Below the pieces are notes generated by a model. That model saw nothing but the letters and a program-made list of their open reading frames with translations. It made no database searches and was not told the DNA's origin. A DNA stretch of 64,000 nt from an uncultured Gammaproteobacteria bacterium (lineage in GTDB: Bacteria; Pseudomonadota; Gammaproteobacteria; Ga0077536), in assembly GCA_938082545.1 (NCBI GenBank), contig CALKCL010000017.1, forward strand, positions 1 through 64,000, written 5' to 3'. How positions within the stretch are numbered: the stretch's first letter is position 1; each line of letters opens with the position of its first letter. Below are positions 27,283-36,433 of the stretch, piece after piece. The position numbers were made by a program, and so were the translations under genes.

Positions 27283-28083
27283 CTAACTACCTGTATTCAA
27301 AATATCTAAGACATCTTTCTGTAACGCTCGGTTACATGCCGCCACTACGCGGCCACCGGATATAACGGGGCGTCCTTCCCAATCACTCACGACACCGCCA
27401 GCCGCTTCCACGATAGGAATAACCGGCGCTATGTCGTAAAACTGCAAGTCTGCCTCAATGACCAAGTCCGCAAATCCAGAAGCCATCAGGCAGTAACCAT
27501 AACAATCGGCTCCAAAACGGGTTAGCTTCGCCAGAGAAGAAACGCGATTAAAAGCCTCTAGCTCGGCACCAGACTTAAACATATCCGGAGTTGTTGAGAA
27601 AAGGGTGGCATCACTGATAAGTCTTGTCGCACGACATTTTAAAGAGGTCACGCCTTCAGGCCGTATCAATTGAGAGAGCTCACCTCCTCCTACAAAGCAG
27701 TCACCTACCATAGGCTGGCTCATCATTCCGTAACAAGGAACTCCTTTATGGAGTAATCCTATTAACGTCCCCCACGTCGGCATGCCTGATATAAACGAGC
27801 GTGTCCCATCGATCGGATCAATAATCCATGACCATTCAGACGAGCCTTCAGTCAACCCATATTCCTCGCCTTCAATTCCATGGGTGGGATATCTCGCTTC
27901 GATAACGGATCGAATTCTTTTTTCAGCAGATCTGTCGGCCTCTGTCACCGGATCGAAACAGCCACTAGGCGCCTTATTTTCGATTGTTAGAGACGACCTA
28001 AATGCAGGTAACGTTTCTTGCGCAGCCGCTACAGCCAACTCTCTTAAGAACAATCGTATTTCGCCATCAAAGCTTGCATCCAT
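27283..28083 (-). CDS. hisN: Inositol monophosphatase family, HisN-type histidinol-phosphatase
   Basis: A 266-residue Mg-dependent phosphatase. The IMPase signatures are intact: PVTEADRSAEKRIR, GIEGEEYG, the metal site WIIDPIDGTRSFISGMPTWGTLIGL and the C-terminal YDIAPVIPIVEAAGGVVSDWEGRPV. The SFISGMPTWGTLI region and the AYCLMASG-like CYGYCLMASGFADLVIEA segment resemble histidinol-phosphatases of the HisN branch, which complete histidine biosynthesis; an inositol or nucleotide phosphatase is possible. The chosen ATG has AGGA eight bases upstream; a Met six codons earlier is less likely. Confidence 0.85.
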   Translation of the reverse strand: MDASFDGEIRLFLRELAVAAAQETLPAFRSSLTIENKAPSGCFDPVTEADRSAEKRIRSVIEARYPTHGIEGEEYGLTEGSSEWSWIIDPIDGTRSFISGMPTWGTLIGLLHKGVPCYGMMSQPMVGDCFVGGGELSQLIRPEGVTSLKCRATRLISDATLFSTTPDMFKSGAELEAFNRVSSLAKLTRFGADCYGYCLMASGFADLVIEADLQFYDIAPVIPIVEAAGGVVSDWEGRPVISGGRVVAACNRALQKDVLDILNTGS

Positions 28084-28251
28084 TGAGCATTTCCTTTGCA
28101 TTTAGGCTGAGTGAAAGCCAAATGACAGCATCACCGTAATTCATTTTATATCAACTACTGCGCACCACAAAAAATACGTTCGCTGCGAACCGAAGATAGC
28201 GTTATCATGGCCCACAGCACAGACTAATCATACAGCAAGTTGGCTTAAAAC

Positions 28252-30741
28252 ATGATCGAAACATTAAACTCTATTTACGAGAAGACTATACTCGCACGGC
28301 CCGTAGTGACCCTATTTTTCCTGTCGCTTATCCTAATCGTATTTTCAGTAGGTCTTCGCGATTTTAAGATTGATGCGAGTACGGATGCCCTTCTGCTTGA
28401 AAGTGATAAAGATTTAAGATCTTTCCGCGAAATGAGCATGCGTTATAAAACGCGTGAATTCATGTTCATTGCCGTCGCTCCAACTAAAGATATCTTATCC
28501 CAAGAAAACATTGACTTTGTTAAACGACTGAGAGATGAGCTTGCTGCCGTTCCAAATGTTTATGACGTAATCTCAATGCTCGATGTTCCTCTGCTAACTA
28601 ATAAGCCTGGCACACTTGCAGAGGCAGCCACTAATTTCCAGACACTGCGACTTGCTACGGTTGATTTAGAAAAGGCTCGAGTAGAACTGACTGAAAGTCC
28701 AGTCTATAAGGACCTTATCGCAAGCGCTGATGGCACTGTGACTGCCATACAATTGTTCTTAGATGCGCATCCCCAACTCCCTAGGTTGAGAAAAATCCGC
28801 GATAGTTTGTTGTTCCAAAAACATAGCGAAACTAGTTTGAGCGCCGAGCAAAAGATAGAGCTTTCAGCAATCGACCCCGATTACCAGCAGGCGAAACTAG
28901 AGGCTGAAGAAAATGCGCATAATGCGATTGCTGATATTCGAGATATTCTTCAGCGATATGAACAGGAAGGTACTGCAAAACTTTACCTAGGCGGTCTTCC
29001 CATGATTACGGACGACTTGATCAGTTTTATCAGTAGAGATCTGATTATATTTGGCTCAGGCGTTTTTATATTTTTAATCATCATGTTGAGCGTCATATTT
29101 CGAGAAGTACGCTGGGTTATCCTGCCTTTCGCTAGCTGTATTTATAGCGGAACGCTAATGCTCGGACTGCTAGGTCTACTCGGATGGAAAGTAACTATAA
29201 TTTCATCCAACTTTCTGGCTTTAATACTGATTATCTGCATGTCAATGAATATCCATTTAGTGGTTCGCTATCGGGAACTATACAGAGACTACCCCAGAGC
29301 TTCTCAACTCGACCTAGTCCGATTAACCATACAAAATATGGCTAGACCATGCTTTTATACTGCCATCACGACTATTATTGCTTTCGCATCGCTCGTCATC
29401 AGCGGAATCAGACCTGTGATTGATTTTGGTTGGATGATGACGATAGGTCTCATCGTCGTTTTCCTGACCTCTTTCAGTCTATTCCCATCATTATTACTTC
29501 TCACAAAAAAAGCGGCTCTCGAAAAAGAAGACGGGAATACCTACCCTCTAACGGCAATCCTAGGTCGTTTTACCGAAAATCATGGAAAAGCTGTACTCAT
29601 TGTATCGTTCTGCGTTGGTGTCGCGGGCTTAACTGGTATGCAAAAGCTCGAGGTGGAGAATAGTTTCATATCCTATTTCCATGAAGACACAGAAATTTAT
29701 CAAGGATTAAAATTAATTGACGAAAAACTAGGAGGGACAACCCCTCTTGATATCATTTTGAAATTTCCGGAGACAACTCCTGAGTCGGATTTTGGCTCGG
29801 AAGAAGATGATCTTGCGGCTTTATTTGGTGACATGTCTGACCAAGGGGATAAGGCTGATTCGTGGTTTACCACCCACAAAATAGATCGTATAAAAGCTGT
29901 CCATGATTACCTCGAACAGCGACCTGAAATTGGGAAAGTCTTATCACTAGCTTCAGGACTTCGTGTAGCAGAACAGCTAAATGGAGGCAACGAATTTACT
30001 CCATTCGAGCTCAATATTTTATACAAACGTATGCCGGCTGCGGTCAGAGCGACATCCATTGACCCCTATATTTCAATATATGATGACGAGGCGCGTATCG
30101 CAGTGAGAATTTTCGACTCTATGCCTAACTTAAGGAGAAATGAGCTTCTTAAGGAGATCCAAAGCGACTTGGAAACTGTCTTTGGTTTATCGTCAGAAGA
30201 ATATCAAATCACCGGTTTACTAGTACTTTATAACAACGTGCTACAAACTTTATTCAACTCTCAAATTTTGACTCTTGCCGCTGTAATGCTCGGCATTATG
30301 GCTATGTTGCTGATACTCTTCTGGTCGGTAAAAGTTGCTATAGTTGGGATCCTACCTAATGCATTAGCTGCAACTGCGATTTTAGGTCTCATGGGGTGGA
30401 TGGCCATACCACTCGACATTATGACCATCACTATCGCTGCTATAACGGTAGGCATAGCGGTCGATGATTGCATACACTACCTTTATCGTTACAAGAGTGA
30501 ACTGCCGACTCTTAAAGACCCCATAAAAACTATGCATTATTGCCACGACAATATCGCGAGAGCCGCACTCTACACAACACTTACCATCACTATAGGGTTT
30601 TCAATTCTCCTTTGGTCTAACTTTATTCCGACAATCCTTTTTGGGGTGCTAACCGCGATTGCAATGATCGTGGCTCTACTGGCGGCACTCACTTTGATGC
30701 CAAAGTTAATCTTAATGCTTAAGCCATTTCCAAGCGATTAA
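28252..30741 (+). CDS. RND/MMPL superfamily exporter
   Basis: An 829-residue RND-superfamily permease with the duplicated layout of MMPL/HpnN-type lipid exporters: one helix at about 17-35, a periplasmic domain to ~260, five to six helices to ~465, a second periplasmic domain and a second helix bundle from ~665 to 820. The Asp-bearing helix of the second half reads AAITVGIAVDDCIHYLYRY. No adaptor or outer-membrane partner is nearby. Relatives move hydrophobic lipids or siderophores; some genomes pair such exporters with DUF1329 proteins, two of which occur 25 kb away. The cargo is unknown. Confidence 0.9.
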   Translation: MIETLNSIYEKTILARPVVTLFFLSLILIVFSVGLRDFKIDASTDALLLESDKDLRSFREMSMRYKTREFMFIAVAPTKDILSQENIDFVKRLRDELAAVPNVYDVISMLDVPLLTNKPGTLAEAATNFQTLRLATVDLEKARVELTESPVYKDLIASADGTVTAIQLFLDAHPQLPRLRKIRDSLLFQKHSETSLSAEQKIELSAIDPDYQQAKLEAEENAHNAIADIRDILQRYEQEGTAKLYLGGLPMITDDLISFISRDLIIFGSGVFIFLIIMLSVIFREVRWVILPFASCIYSGTLMLGLLGLLGWKVTIISSNFLALILIICMSMNIHLVVRYRELYRDYPRASQLDLVRLTIQNMARPCFYTAITTIIAFASLVISGIRPVIDFGWMMTIGLIVVFLTSFSLFPSLLLLTKKAALEKEDGNTYPLTAILGRFTENHGKAVLIVSFCVGVAGLTGMQKLEVENSFISYFHEDTEIYQGLKLIDEKLGGTTPLDIILKFPETTPESDFGSEEDDLAALFGDMSDQGDKADSWFTTHKIDRIKAVHDYLEQRPEIGKVLSLASGLRVAEQLNGGNEFTPFELNILYKRMPAAVRATSIDPYISIYDDEARIAVRIFDSMPNLRRNELLKEIQSDLETVFGLSSEEYQITGLLVLYNNVLQTLFNSQILTLAAVMLGIMAMLLILFWSVKVAIVGILPNALAATAILGLMGWMAIPLDIMTITIAAITVGIAVDDCIHYLYRYKSELPTLKDPIKTMHYCHDNIARAALYTTLTITIGFSILLWSNFIPTILFGVLTAIAMIVALLAALTLMPKLILMLKPFPSD

Positions 30742-30858
30742 GTCCCATTGATTGCTGAGACAACGTGACTCTCTAGACTTTCATAATCAGGTGGAAAACC
30801 AACTTAAAAGGCTTTATTTCTCTCGACTGCCAAGATAAAAGAACCAAATAAAAGGTGA

Positions 30859-30924
30859 AGGCAGTTACATAAGCTGCCTATGAACCAAGAACATCTTGTG
30901 TCACCAATGATCATATTGTTCTTG
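30859..30924. promoter_or_regulatory. Inverted repeats in the upstream region of the methanethiol oxidase-like gene
   Basis: Two dyads lie in the 290-bp gap before the SBP56 gene. AGGCAG/CTGCCT (30859-30879) forms a 6-bp stem over nine bases. CAAGAACA/TGTTCTTG (30886-30924) is a perfect 8-bp inverted repeat with a 23-base centre that itself holds the palindrome ATGATCAT. A weak promoter-like pair, TTGTTC and TATACC with 16-base spacing, begins inside the second arm. This may be an operator for regulated expression or the end of the exporter transcript. The rest of the gap shows nothing clear. Confidence 0.4.
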
Positions 30925-31031
30925 AGCCTCACAGACTATACCTATAAAGTAGGGACTCATACACACTTATCTTAAAAGCCATCAATGATTAGTAGACAAT
31001 AAAGTAGTTTTAATCGATCAGGGAAAGTCTA

Positions 31032-32402
31032 ATGAAGTCAGTGAAAAAAGCCACCTACAACGGACTAATAGGCAGCCTATTATTTGCCTTAGCCTCCCTA
31101 GCGTCTGCTCCTCTTCATAGCGACGAAACCTGCATGTCCCCTTACATGGCAAAAATTGTCGGACAAGAAGACTATGTCTACGTTTGGACTTTAGGGGTCG
31201 TAGGACTTGGGGATGAACAAGATAAGCTAGTAACTATTGATGTTAATCCTTCCTCAGGTAGTTACGGTGAAATCATTGCGACGTTATCTGTCGGCGGACG
31301 CAATGAAGCGCATCACTCGGGTCTGACCGATGACCGACATTATTTATGGGCAGCAGGTTTAGACACGAATAAGATTTTTATCTTCGATGTGGCCAGTAAC
31401 CCAGCACAACCGAGTTTTCATAAGGTTATTGAAGATTTTCCAGAAGCAACGGGTGGCATCGTAGGACCGCACACCACTTATGCTTTACCTGGTCGTATGC
31501 TGGTCACGGGTCTGTCTAACACCAGAGACCATGGCGGCGAAACAGGGATGGCCGAATACACCAATGATGGAACCTACATTGAAACTTATTGGATGCCAAA
31601 AGACGGAGCACTGAACGGGGCTACTAAAACTGGTAAATACGCAGATGGGTTCGGATACGACGTTCGAGCGATACCACATCGCAATGCGCTCATCACCAGC
31701 TCGTTCACGGGTTGGAACAACTATATGATGGACCTTGGCAAAATGATGTCAGATCCGCAGGCTATGCAGCAATTCGGAAATACCGTGATTGTTTGGGATC
31801 TACACACAAGAAAGCCAAAAACGATACTAGACGTTCCCGGCGCCCCTTTGGAAGTTAGATGTGCATGGGATACTGCTCGAAATTATTGCTTCACAACTAC
31901 AGCGTTAACATCAGAAATTTGGCTGATCTATGAAGAAGAAAACCAATGGAAATCAAAAAAAATAGCTGACATTGGTGATGCCAGCAAAATCCCCTTACCC
32001 GTAGATATCTCTATCTCCGCTGATGACCAACTTCTCTGGGTAAACACTTGGAATGATGGTGAGACTCGCTTGTATGATGTTTCAAACCCTCATGCTCCAA
32101 AACAAATCTTCAATAAAAAAATAGGCGACCAAGTTAATATGGTTTCTCAGAGCTGGGATGGGAAACGGTTCTATTACACGTCTTCTTTACTAGGGAACTG
32201 GGACAAGAAAACTGGATCAAAAGGCGATCTTCAGTACTTTAAAGCTTTCACATGGGATGGAGCTGACCTAACTCAAACTTTCAGCATTGATTTTATTGAA
32301 GCCAAACTTGGTCTCCCGCATCAGATGAGATTTGGCGCGAAAGCTCTCTACGCCAACTTGTACTCAAAACAAGATGACAAAAGAGTAGCACTGTCACGCT
32401 AA
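31032..32402 (+). CDS. mtoX: SBP56-family periplasmic protein, methanethiol oxidase-like (MtoX)
   Basis: A 456-residue selenium-binding-protein-56 family member. Characterised bacterial SBP56 proteins are copper-dependent methanethiol oxidases giving formaldehyde, hydrogen sulfide and hydrogen peroxide. A signal peptide (~1-26, ending ASA) fits a periplasmic enzyme. Family signatures seen are VTIDVNP, AHHSGLTDDRHYLWAAGLDTNKIFIFD (His94, His95), GPHTTYALPGRMLVTGLSN, RAIPHRNALITSS and GLPHQMRFGAKALY. The CSSC found near HHSG in many SBP56 proteins is missing here. The next gene, 5 bp away, fuses SCO1/SenC to a MauG-like peroxidase; separate SCO1 and mauG genes neighbour mtoX in Hyphomicrobium. 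The enzymatic call is strong by context but not proven. Confidence 0.85.
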   Translation: MKSVKKATYNGLIGSLLFALASLASAPLHSDETCMSPYMAKIVGQEDYVYVWTLGVVGLGDEQDKLVTIDVNPSSGSYGEIIATLSVGGRNEAHHSGLTDDRHYLWAAGLDTNKIFIFDVASNPAQPSFHKVIEDFPEATGGIVGPHTTYALPGRMLVTGLSNTRDHGGETGMAEYTNDGTYIETYWMPKDGALNGATKTGKYADGFGYDVRAIPHRNALITSSFTGWNNYMMDLGKMMSDPQAMQQFGNTVIVWDLHTRKPKTILDVPGAPLEVRCAWDTARNYCFTTTALTSEIWLIYEEENQWKSKKIADIGDASKIPLPVDISISADDQLLWVNTWNDGETRLYDVSNPHAPKQIFNKKIGDQVNMVSQSWDGKRFYYTSSLLGNWDKKTGSKGDLQYFKAFTWDGADLTQTFSIDFIEAKLGLPHQMRFGAKALYANLYSKQDDKRVALSR

Positions 32403-32407
32403 AGCGT

Positions 32408-34234
32408 TTGTGCAATAATGTTTATCTTATGCTCCGCTTAAGTAGCCTCATGTTCCTCTGTGTCTCACATGCTATGGCATTAGCTGGCCACGGACACGAA
32501 ACAGTGTCCGATGATGTACCGCAAACTGTTGTCCTAGCACCGGGTTATAGGACACTCTCATACCCAGCCCCCCAAGTGGGCAGTTATAGTCTGCCTAGTA
32601 TATCTGATGCCTTTGATGCTCCGTATTTGAGTTCCCTAGGGTTAGAAGGAAGGTTGCATGATCTCATGGATGGGAAAGTGACAATCCTGAGCTTCATATA
32701 TACAAAATGTGAAGATGTTAATGGTTGTCCTTTAGCCGCTTTTGTAATGGGCCAGATCCAAAAGAAAGTCAAACAAACTGAATCAGTTCAATTTATAAGC
32801 TATAGCTTTGATATAAAAAATGACACGCCCAAAGTCCTAGAAAATTATGCCCAATCCTTTCGGAATGAAGGCGCGAAATGGGATTTCTTAACGGCACCAA
32901 ACTCTGAGCGACTGGAGAACCTTTTAAAAAAGTACAATCAAACTGTTCAAATCTCAGATGGGGAAATCTACTCGCATATGCTGAGAGTTTTCTTGATAGA
33001 TAGTAAAAAAAGAATCCGAAATATCTACAGCACTGCTTTTTTACATGCTGACACTATAACTAATGATATTGAGACGCTGCTAAAAGAAGATGATACGGCT
33101 CCCTCTGCTGCAGTGGTAAGAACCCCGATATTGATCGAAAAAATACCTTTCATGGGGAAGAACTCGCCTGCTATCGGGCTTCCCCATAAGCAACCTTATT
33201 CATCGAAAAAATCCCTTTTAGAACTAGAGGAATTAGGTAGGCAGCTTTTTTTCGATAGAAAACTCTCCCATAATGGGACGCTGTCTTGCGGTATGTGCCA
33301 TATACCACAGCAAGGATTCACATCGAACGAGCTCTCCACTGCTGTAGGTATAGAGGGTCGGACGGTGAAAAGAAATACACCAACTTTACTTAATGTCTCA
33401 TACCTATCTTCTCTATTTCATGACTCTAGAGAAAGCAAGCTCGAGCAGCAGATATGGAGTCCATTGTTGGCCCATAATGAAATGGGAAATCCTTCGATAG
33501 ACTTTGTAGTAAAGAGTATTGAAGCCAACCCTAGCTATGAAATAGCATTCGGAAAAATATTCGAAGAAGGGATTACTATGAGAACAATTGGTCAAGCTTT
33601 TGCGGCTTACCAACACACTTTAGTCGCTGCTGATAGTCCCGCAGACCGTTATCTCTATGCCGGGGCAAATGATGCTCTTAGTGAATCCGAGAAAAACGGA
33701 TATGGGATTTTTATCGGCAAAGGACGATGTTCCGGTTGCCATTTGATTGAATCTAATTTTGCGTTGTTCACCGATGAGTTGGCTCACAATACAGGTGTCG
33801 GCTATCAAAAGGCAATGACAAATAACGATTCGTTTTTCACAGCCAAGATAGCTCCTGAGATAGATGTTAGTTATGACGTTAACTATGTCTCACCCTCTGC
33901 GGAGCCTCCCCCAAGTGATTTAGGTAAATATGAAATAACAGAAATTCCAAGTGACCGCTGGAAATTTCGAACACCGACTTTACGTAATATTGAACTCACA
34001 GCCCCCTACATGCACGACGGCTCTTTTCAGACTCTAAGTGACGTCGTCCGATTTTATAACCAAGGGGGCTTTAATAATCCTCTCCTCGATTCCCTCATCA
34101 AACCTTTATCTCTTACTGAAACCGAAGAAAAAGATCTTGTATCATTCCTCAGAAGCTTGACGAGCAGTCAAGTGAATAGAGTTATTGATAGAGCACTTCA
34201 GGAATTTTCTCCCAACTCCGTAAGTATTGATTAA
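32408..34234 (+). CDS. SCO1/SenC - di-heme cytochrome c peroxidase (MauG-like) fusion
   Basis: A 608-residue exported protein with two domains not usually on one chain. After a signal peptide (~1-26), a SCO1/SenC thioredoxin-fold domain spans ~55-230: ILSFIYTKCEDVNGCPLAAF with Cys101 and Cys107 and a copper-ligand-type His190 in IYSHMLRVFLID. The usual SCO spacing is CxxxC; here it is CxxxxxC. A cytochrome c peroxidase/MauG domain spans ~270-590 with haem sites CGMCH (294-298) and CSGCH (441-445) and APYMHDGSF. The role inferred is copper delivery to, or peroxide removal or maturation for, the methanethiol oxidase encoded 5 bp upstream. The start is TTG at 32408 or ATG at 32429; both keep the signal peptide. 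Confidence 0.9.
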   Translation: MCNNVYLMLRLSSLMFLCVSHAMALAGHGHETVSDDVPQTVVLAPGYRTLSYPAPQVGSYSLPSISDAFDAPYLSSLGLEGRLHDLMDGKVTILSFIYTKCEDVNGCPLAAFVMGQIQKKVKQTESVQFISYSFDIKNDTPKVLENYAQSFRNEGAKWDFLTAPNSERLENLLKKYNQTVQISDGEIYSHMLRVFLIDSKKRIRNIYSTAFLHADTITNDIETLLKEDDTAPSAAVVRTPILIEKIPFMGKNSPAIGLPHKQPYSSKKSLLELEELGRQLFFDRKLSHNGTLSCGMCHIPQQGFTSNELSTAVGIEGRTVKRNTPTLLNVSYLSSLFHDSRESKLEQQIWSPLLAHNEMGNPSIDFVVKSIEANPSYEIAFGKIFEEGITMRTIGQAFAAYQHTLVAADSPADRYLYAGANDALSESEKNGYGIFIGKGRCSGCHLIESNFALFTDELAHNTGVGYQKAMTNNDSFFTAKIAPEIDVSYDVNYVSPSAEPPPSDLGKYEITEIPSDRWKFRTPTLRNIELTAPYMHDGSFQTLSDVVRFYNQGGFNNPLLDSLIKPLSLTETEEKDLVSFLRSLTSSQVNRVIDRALQEFSPNSVSID

Positions 34235-34305
34235 CACGCCGCTAATATTGGAAGATCTATGATGGTATTTTTCAGCGCGGCCCTCCACAGTAGGAGAACA
34301 TATTC

Positions 34306-35094
34306 ATGTTCGTAGAGAAAATCGGACAGGTCATCGTTAAAGCTACGCAATTCTTAAGTCCACAGCAAGTGGAAGTAGTGAAAGATGGCATTTGTAATGA
34401 CCGCGCATTTGCCTTAGTCGAAGCCGATGGCCGATTTATTGGTTCCCAACAGCACAGTGAATTTATACCGCTAAGATTTACGCTAAATAGTGATAACTCT
34501 GTCCTTAGGCTTGAACTTAGTGACGGCCAGATCGTTGAAGGCGACGTAAGTCATAGCAAGCAACCATTCAGCGTAAACCACGCGGGACTCCGGTCAATTG
34601 AGGTAGCTGAAGTTAAAGGATTATGGGCGAAAGTACTAACAGAATTTGCTGGTAGACCGATAAGGCTAGTCAAGTGCCTATCTGTTGGCGGAGCAATTGA
34701 TGTATTCCCCATTACTTTTTTTACAACCGGATCGTTACGAAGACTCGAACGTGAAGTTGGAGCGCCGGTCGATCCAGCGCGACTGCGTGCCGGATTTATC
34801 ATTTCAAATGAACTGGCACATGAAGAAGATAACTGGTCTGGAAGACATATACGCATAGGTAGTGTAGTGCTTAAAATAAGAACTGGTGTGCCGCGTTGTC
34901 AGGTGGTTGGTTTTAATCCTAAAAAAGGACAAAGTGATCAGGAGGTGATGAAAGCACTCATCAAGTATCGTGAAAAAGTTAACCTTCCTGATGGATTGCT
35001 CCCTGATTATGCGACTCCAGGTTTTGCAACCTATGCTGAGGTTATCCAAGAGGGTATAGTTACTGTCGGAGACACTGTAGAGTTAGTCTCCTAA
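34306..35094 (+). CDS. MOSC domain protein (YcbX/YiiM-like)
   Basis: A 262-residue protein with an N-terminal MOSC_N-like beta barrel (~1-95) and a MOSC domain (~105-260). The latter shows FPITFFTTGSLRRLERE, RLRAGFIISNELAHEEDNWSGRHIRIGSVVLKI and the conserved cysteine in GVPRCQVVGFNPKKG, which binds the molybdenum cofactor in characterised relatives. MOSC proteins such as YcbX detoxify N-hydroxylated compounds or pass on Moco and sulfur. It follows the SCO-peroxidase gene by 71 bp. A link to sulfur metabolism is possible but only positional. Confidence 0.85.
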   Translation: MFVEKIGQVIVKATQFLSPQQVEVVKDGICNDRAFALVEADGRFIGSQQHSEFIPLRFTLNSDNSVLRLELSDGQIVEGDVSHSKQPFSVNHAGLRSIEVAEVKGLWAKVLTEFAGRPIRLVKCLSVGGAIDVFPITFFTTGSLRRLEREVGAPVDPARLRAGFIISNELAHEEDNWSGRHIRIGSVVLKIRTGVPRCQVVGFNPKKGQSDQEVMKALIKYREKVNLPDGLLPDYATPGFATYAEVIQEGIVTVGDTVELVS

Positions 35095-35178
35095 AACATT
35101 ATTCCAAATGTGAATATTACTTAAGCTCGAAACCACGTCTTATTAAATAAAAACGCCTTAAAACAAAGGAGAGTCCGC

Positions 35179-35631
35179 ATGCTGGTTAATAAGAGGAAGG
35201 CCATAAAAACAAGCTACGTTATCAGTATATTTATCGCGTTTTTTTTATTTAGCTCTCAGGAACTCGTCGCCAACACAGAGTCTCCGACAGTCTATTTCAT
35301 AAACCTACAAAACGATGATAAAACTCCAACAACATTTGTAGTTCAATTTGGATTAAAGGGGCTGGGAATAGCTCCCGCAGGAATACAAATTCCCGGTACG
35401 GGACACCACCACCTACTTATCGATTATCCGGCTTTACCTAATTTAAAGAACCCTTTAGGAGCTAATGACAATATAAAACACTACGGAAAAGGTCAAACTG
35501 AAGCAGTATTGACCCTGCCACCTGGCAAGCACACTTTGCAGCTTGTACTCGGAGATCATGAGCACGTGCCTTTAAGTCCTCCGGTATTATCTGAAAAAAT
35601 CACGATAGAGGTTTCTCAGCAGACAAAATAA
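35179..35631 (+). CDS. DUF4399 domain protein, secreted
   Basis: A 150-residue exported protein: signal peptide ~1-33 (SIFIAFFLFSSQELVA), then a DUF4399 module with VYFINLQNDD, FVVQFGLKGLGIAPAG, the His-rich TGHHHLLIDYP and LPPGKHTLQLVLGDHEHVPLSPPVLS. The clustered histidines (HHH, HEH) suggest a metal-binding beta-sandwich, an inference from sequence alone; the family function is not established. GGAG about nine bases before the ATG supports the start. It lies at the end of the mtoX plus-strand run, convergent with the hydrolase. Confidence 0.8.
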   Translation: MLVNKRKAIKTSYVISIFIAFFLFSSQELVANTESPTVYFINLQNDDKTPTTFVVQFGLKGLGIAPAGIQIPGTGHHHLLIDYPALPNLKNPLGANDNIKHYGKGQTEAVLTLPPGKHTLQLVLGDHEHVPLSPPVLSEKITIEVSQQTK

Positions 35632-35635
35632 ATCA

Positions 35636-36433
35636 TTAACCGAAGTCCGACTGATGAGTTTTGACAAAATCTCCAACAGAGTTCATCACAATTTCAAATG
35701 CATCGACATGAGGCGAATGTCCAGATCCCAGCAGCTCACAATGTACCACAGAACCCCCAGCCGTCTGTCTAATTGTCTCTACGTGCCATGGGGTATTATA
35801 GGGGTCATCTGCTCCTCTGAATGTCAACAGGGGCCTATTTATTACCGGCAAATATTCTTCAATATTCCAATCAACAAACAATGGGTTTAACCACACCCCA
35901 CTCCATCCTAAAAAAGCAGAGTCTGTATTGTCCCCATGATACTTTCTTAATTGCGCTCGCAGTTTTCCTGAGTCATACGAAGAGACCGCTTTCTGAATCT
36001 GGTGAACGCATTTTTCTTCTGTTGCCAAATGTGGCGATAACAATATGAGGCCTTTTAAATTTAGCCTGGGCTTAGAACCAGCATAAATTATAGCTATAGA
36101 CGCCCCGTCACTATGTCCTAATAGAAAATGTTCATCAATATTCATTCTTTCGAGGACAGATGGGAGGACCTCTAAAGCTTCTCTGGAATGAAAGTCTAAA
36201 GGGCGAGGCAGCGTTATCGGACTCGACCGACCATAACCTGAACGGGAGTACACAAGCACACTCAACTCTGTTTTTTGGGCCAGCTTTTCTGGGAAATTCT
36301 TCCACGTTGCGACACAACCTAATCCCTCATGCAACAACACTATCGTGGGGCCATCTGATTTACCGTTAATAAATCTATATTCTAGATTAACACCACCGAC
36401 TGAAAAAAAAGATGATGAATCCCGTTTCTTAAT
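35636..36433 (-). CDS. Alpha/beta hydrolase with probable ATT start codon
   Basis: An alpha/beta-hydrolase with nucleophile elbow GHSDGAS, acid in RGADDPYNT and His in GSGHSPHVD. The first conventional codon is GTG at 36340, but it falls inside the conserved oxyanion strand (TIVLLHEGLG), which would delete the first 31 residues of the fold. Upstream the frame stays open (SVGGVNLEYRFINGKSDGPT, a normal N-terminus) back to a TGA at 36439-36437, and holds no ATG, GTG or TTG. ATT at 36433-36431 overlaps the TAA of the aminotransferase gene, like an ATGA junction, with a GAGGGA upstream. It gives 265 residues, the usual length. A sequencing error near 36435 is the alternative. Confidence 0.8.
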   Translation of the reverse strand: MKKRDSSSFFSVGGVNLEYRFINGKSDGPTIVLLHEGLGCVATWKNFPEKLAQKTELSVLVYSRSGYGRSSPITLPRPLDFHSREALEVLPSVLERMNIDEHFLLGHSDGASIAIIYAGSKPRLNLKGLILLSPHLATEEKCVHQIQKAVSSYDSGKLRAQLRKYHGDNTDSAFLGWSGVWLNPLFVDWNIEEYLPVINRPLLTFRGADDPYNTPWHVETIRQTAGGSVVHCELLGSGHSPHVDAFEIVMNSVGDFVKTHQSDFG

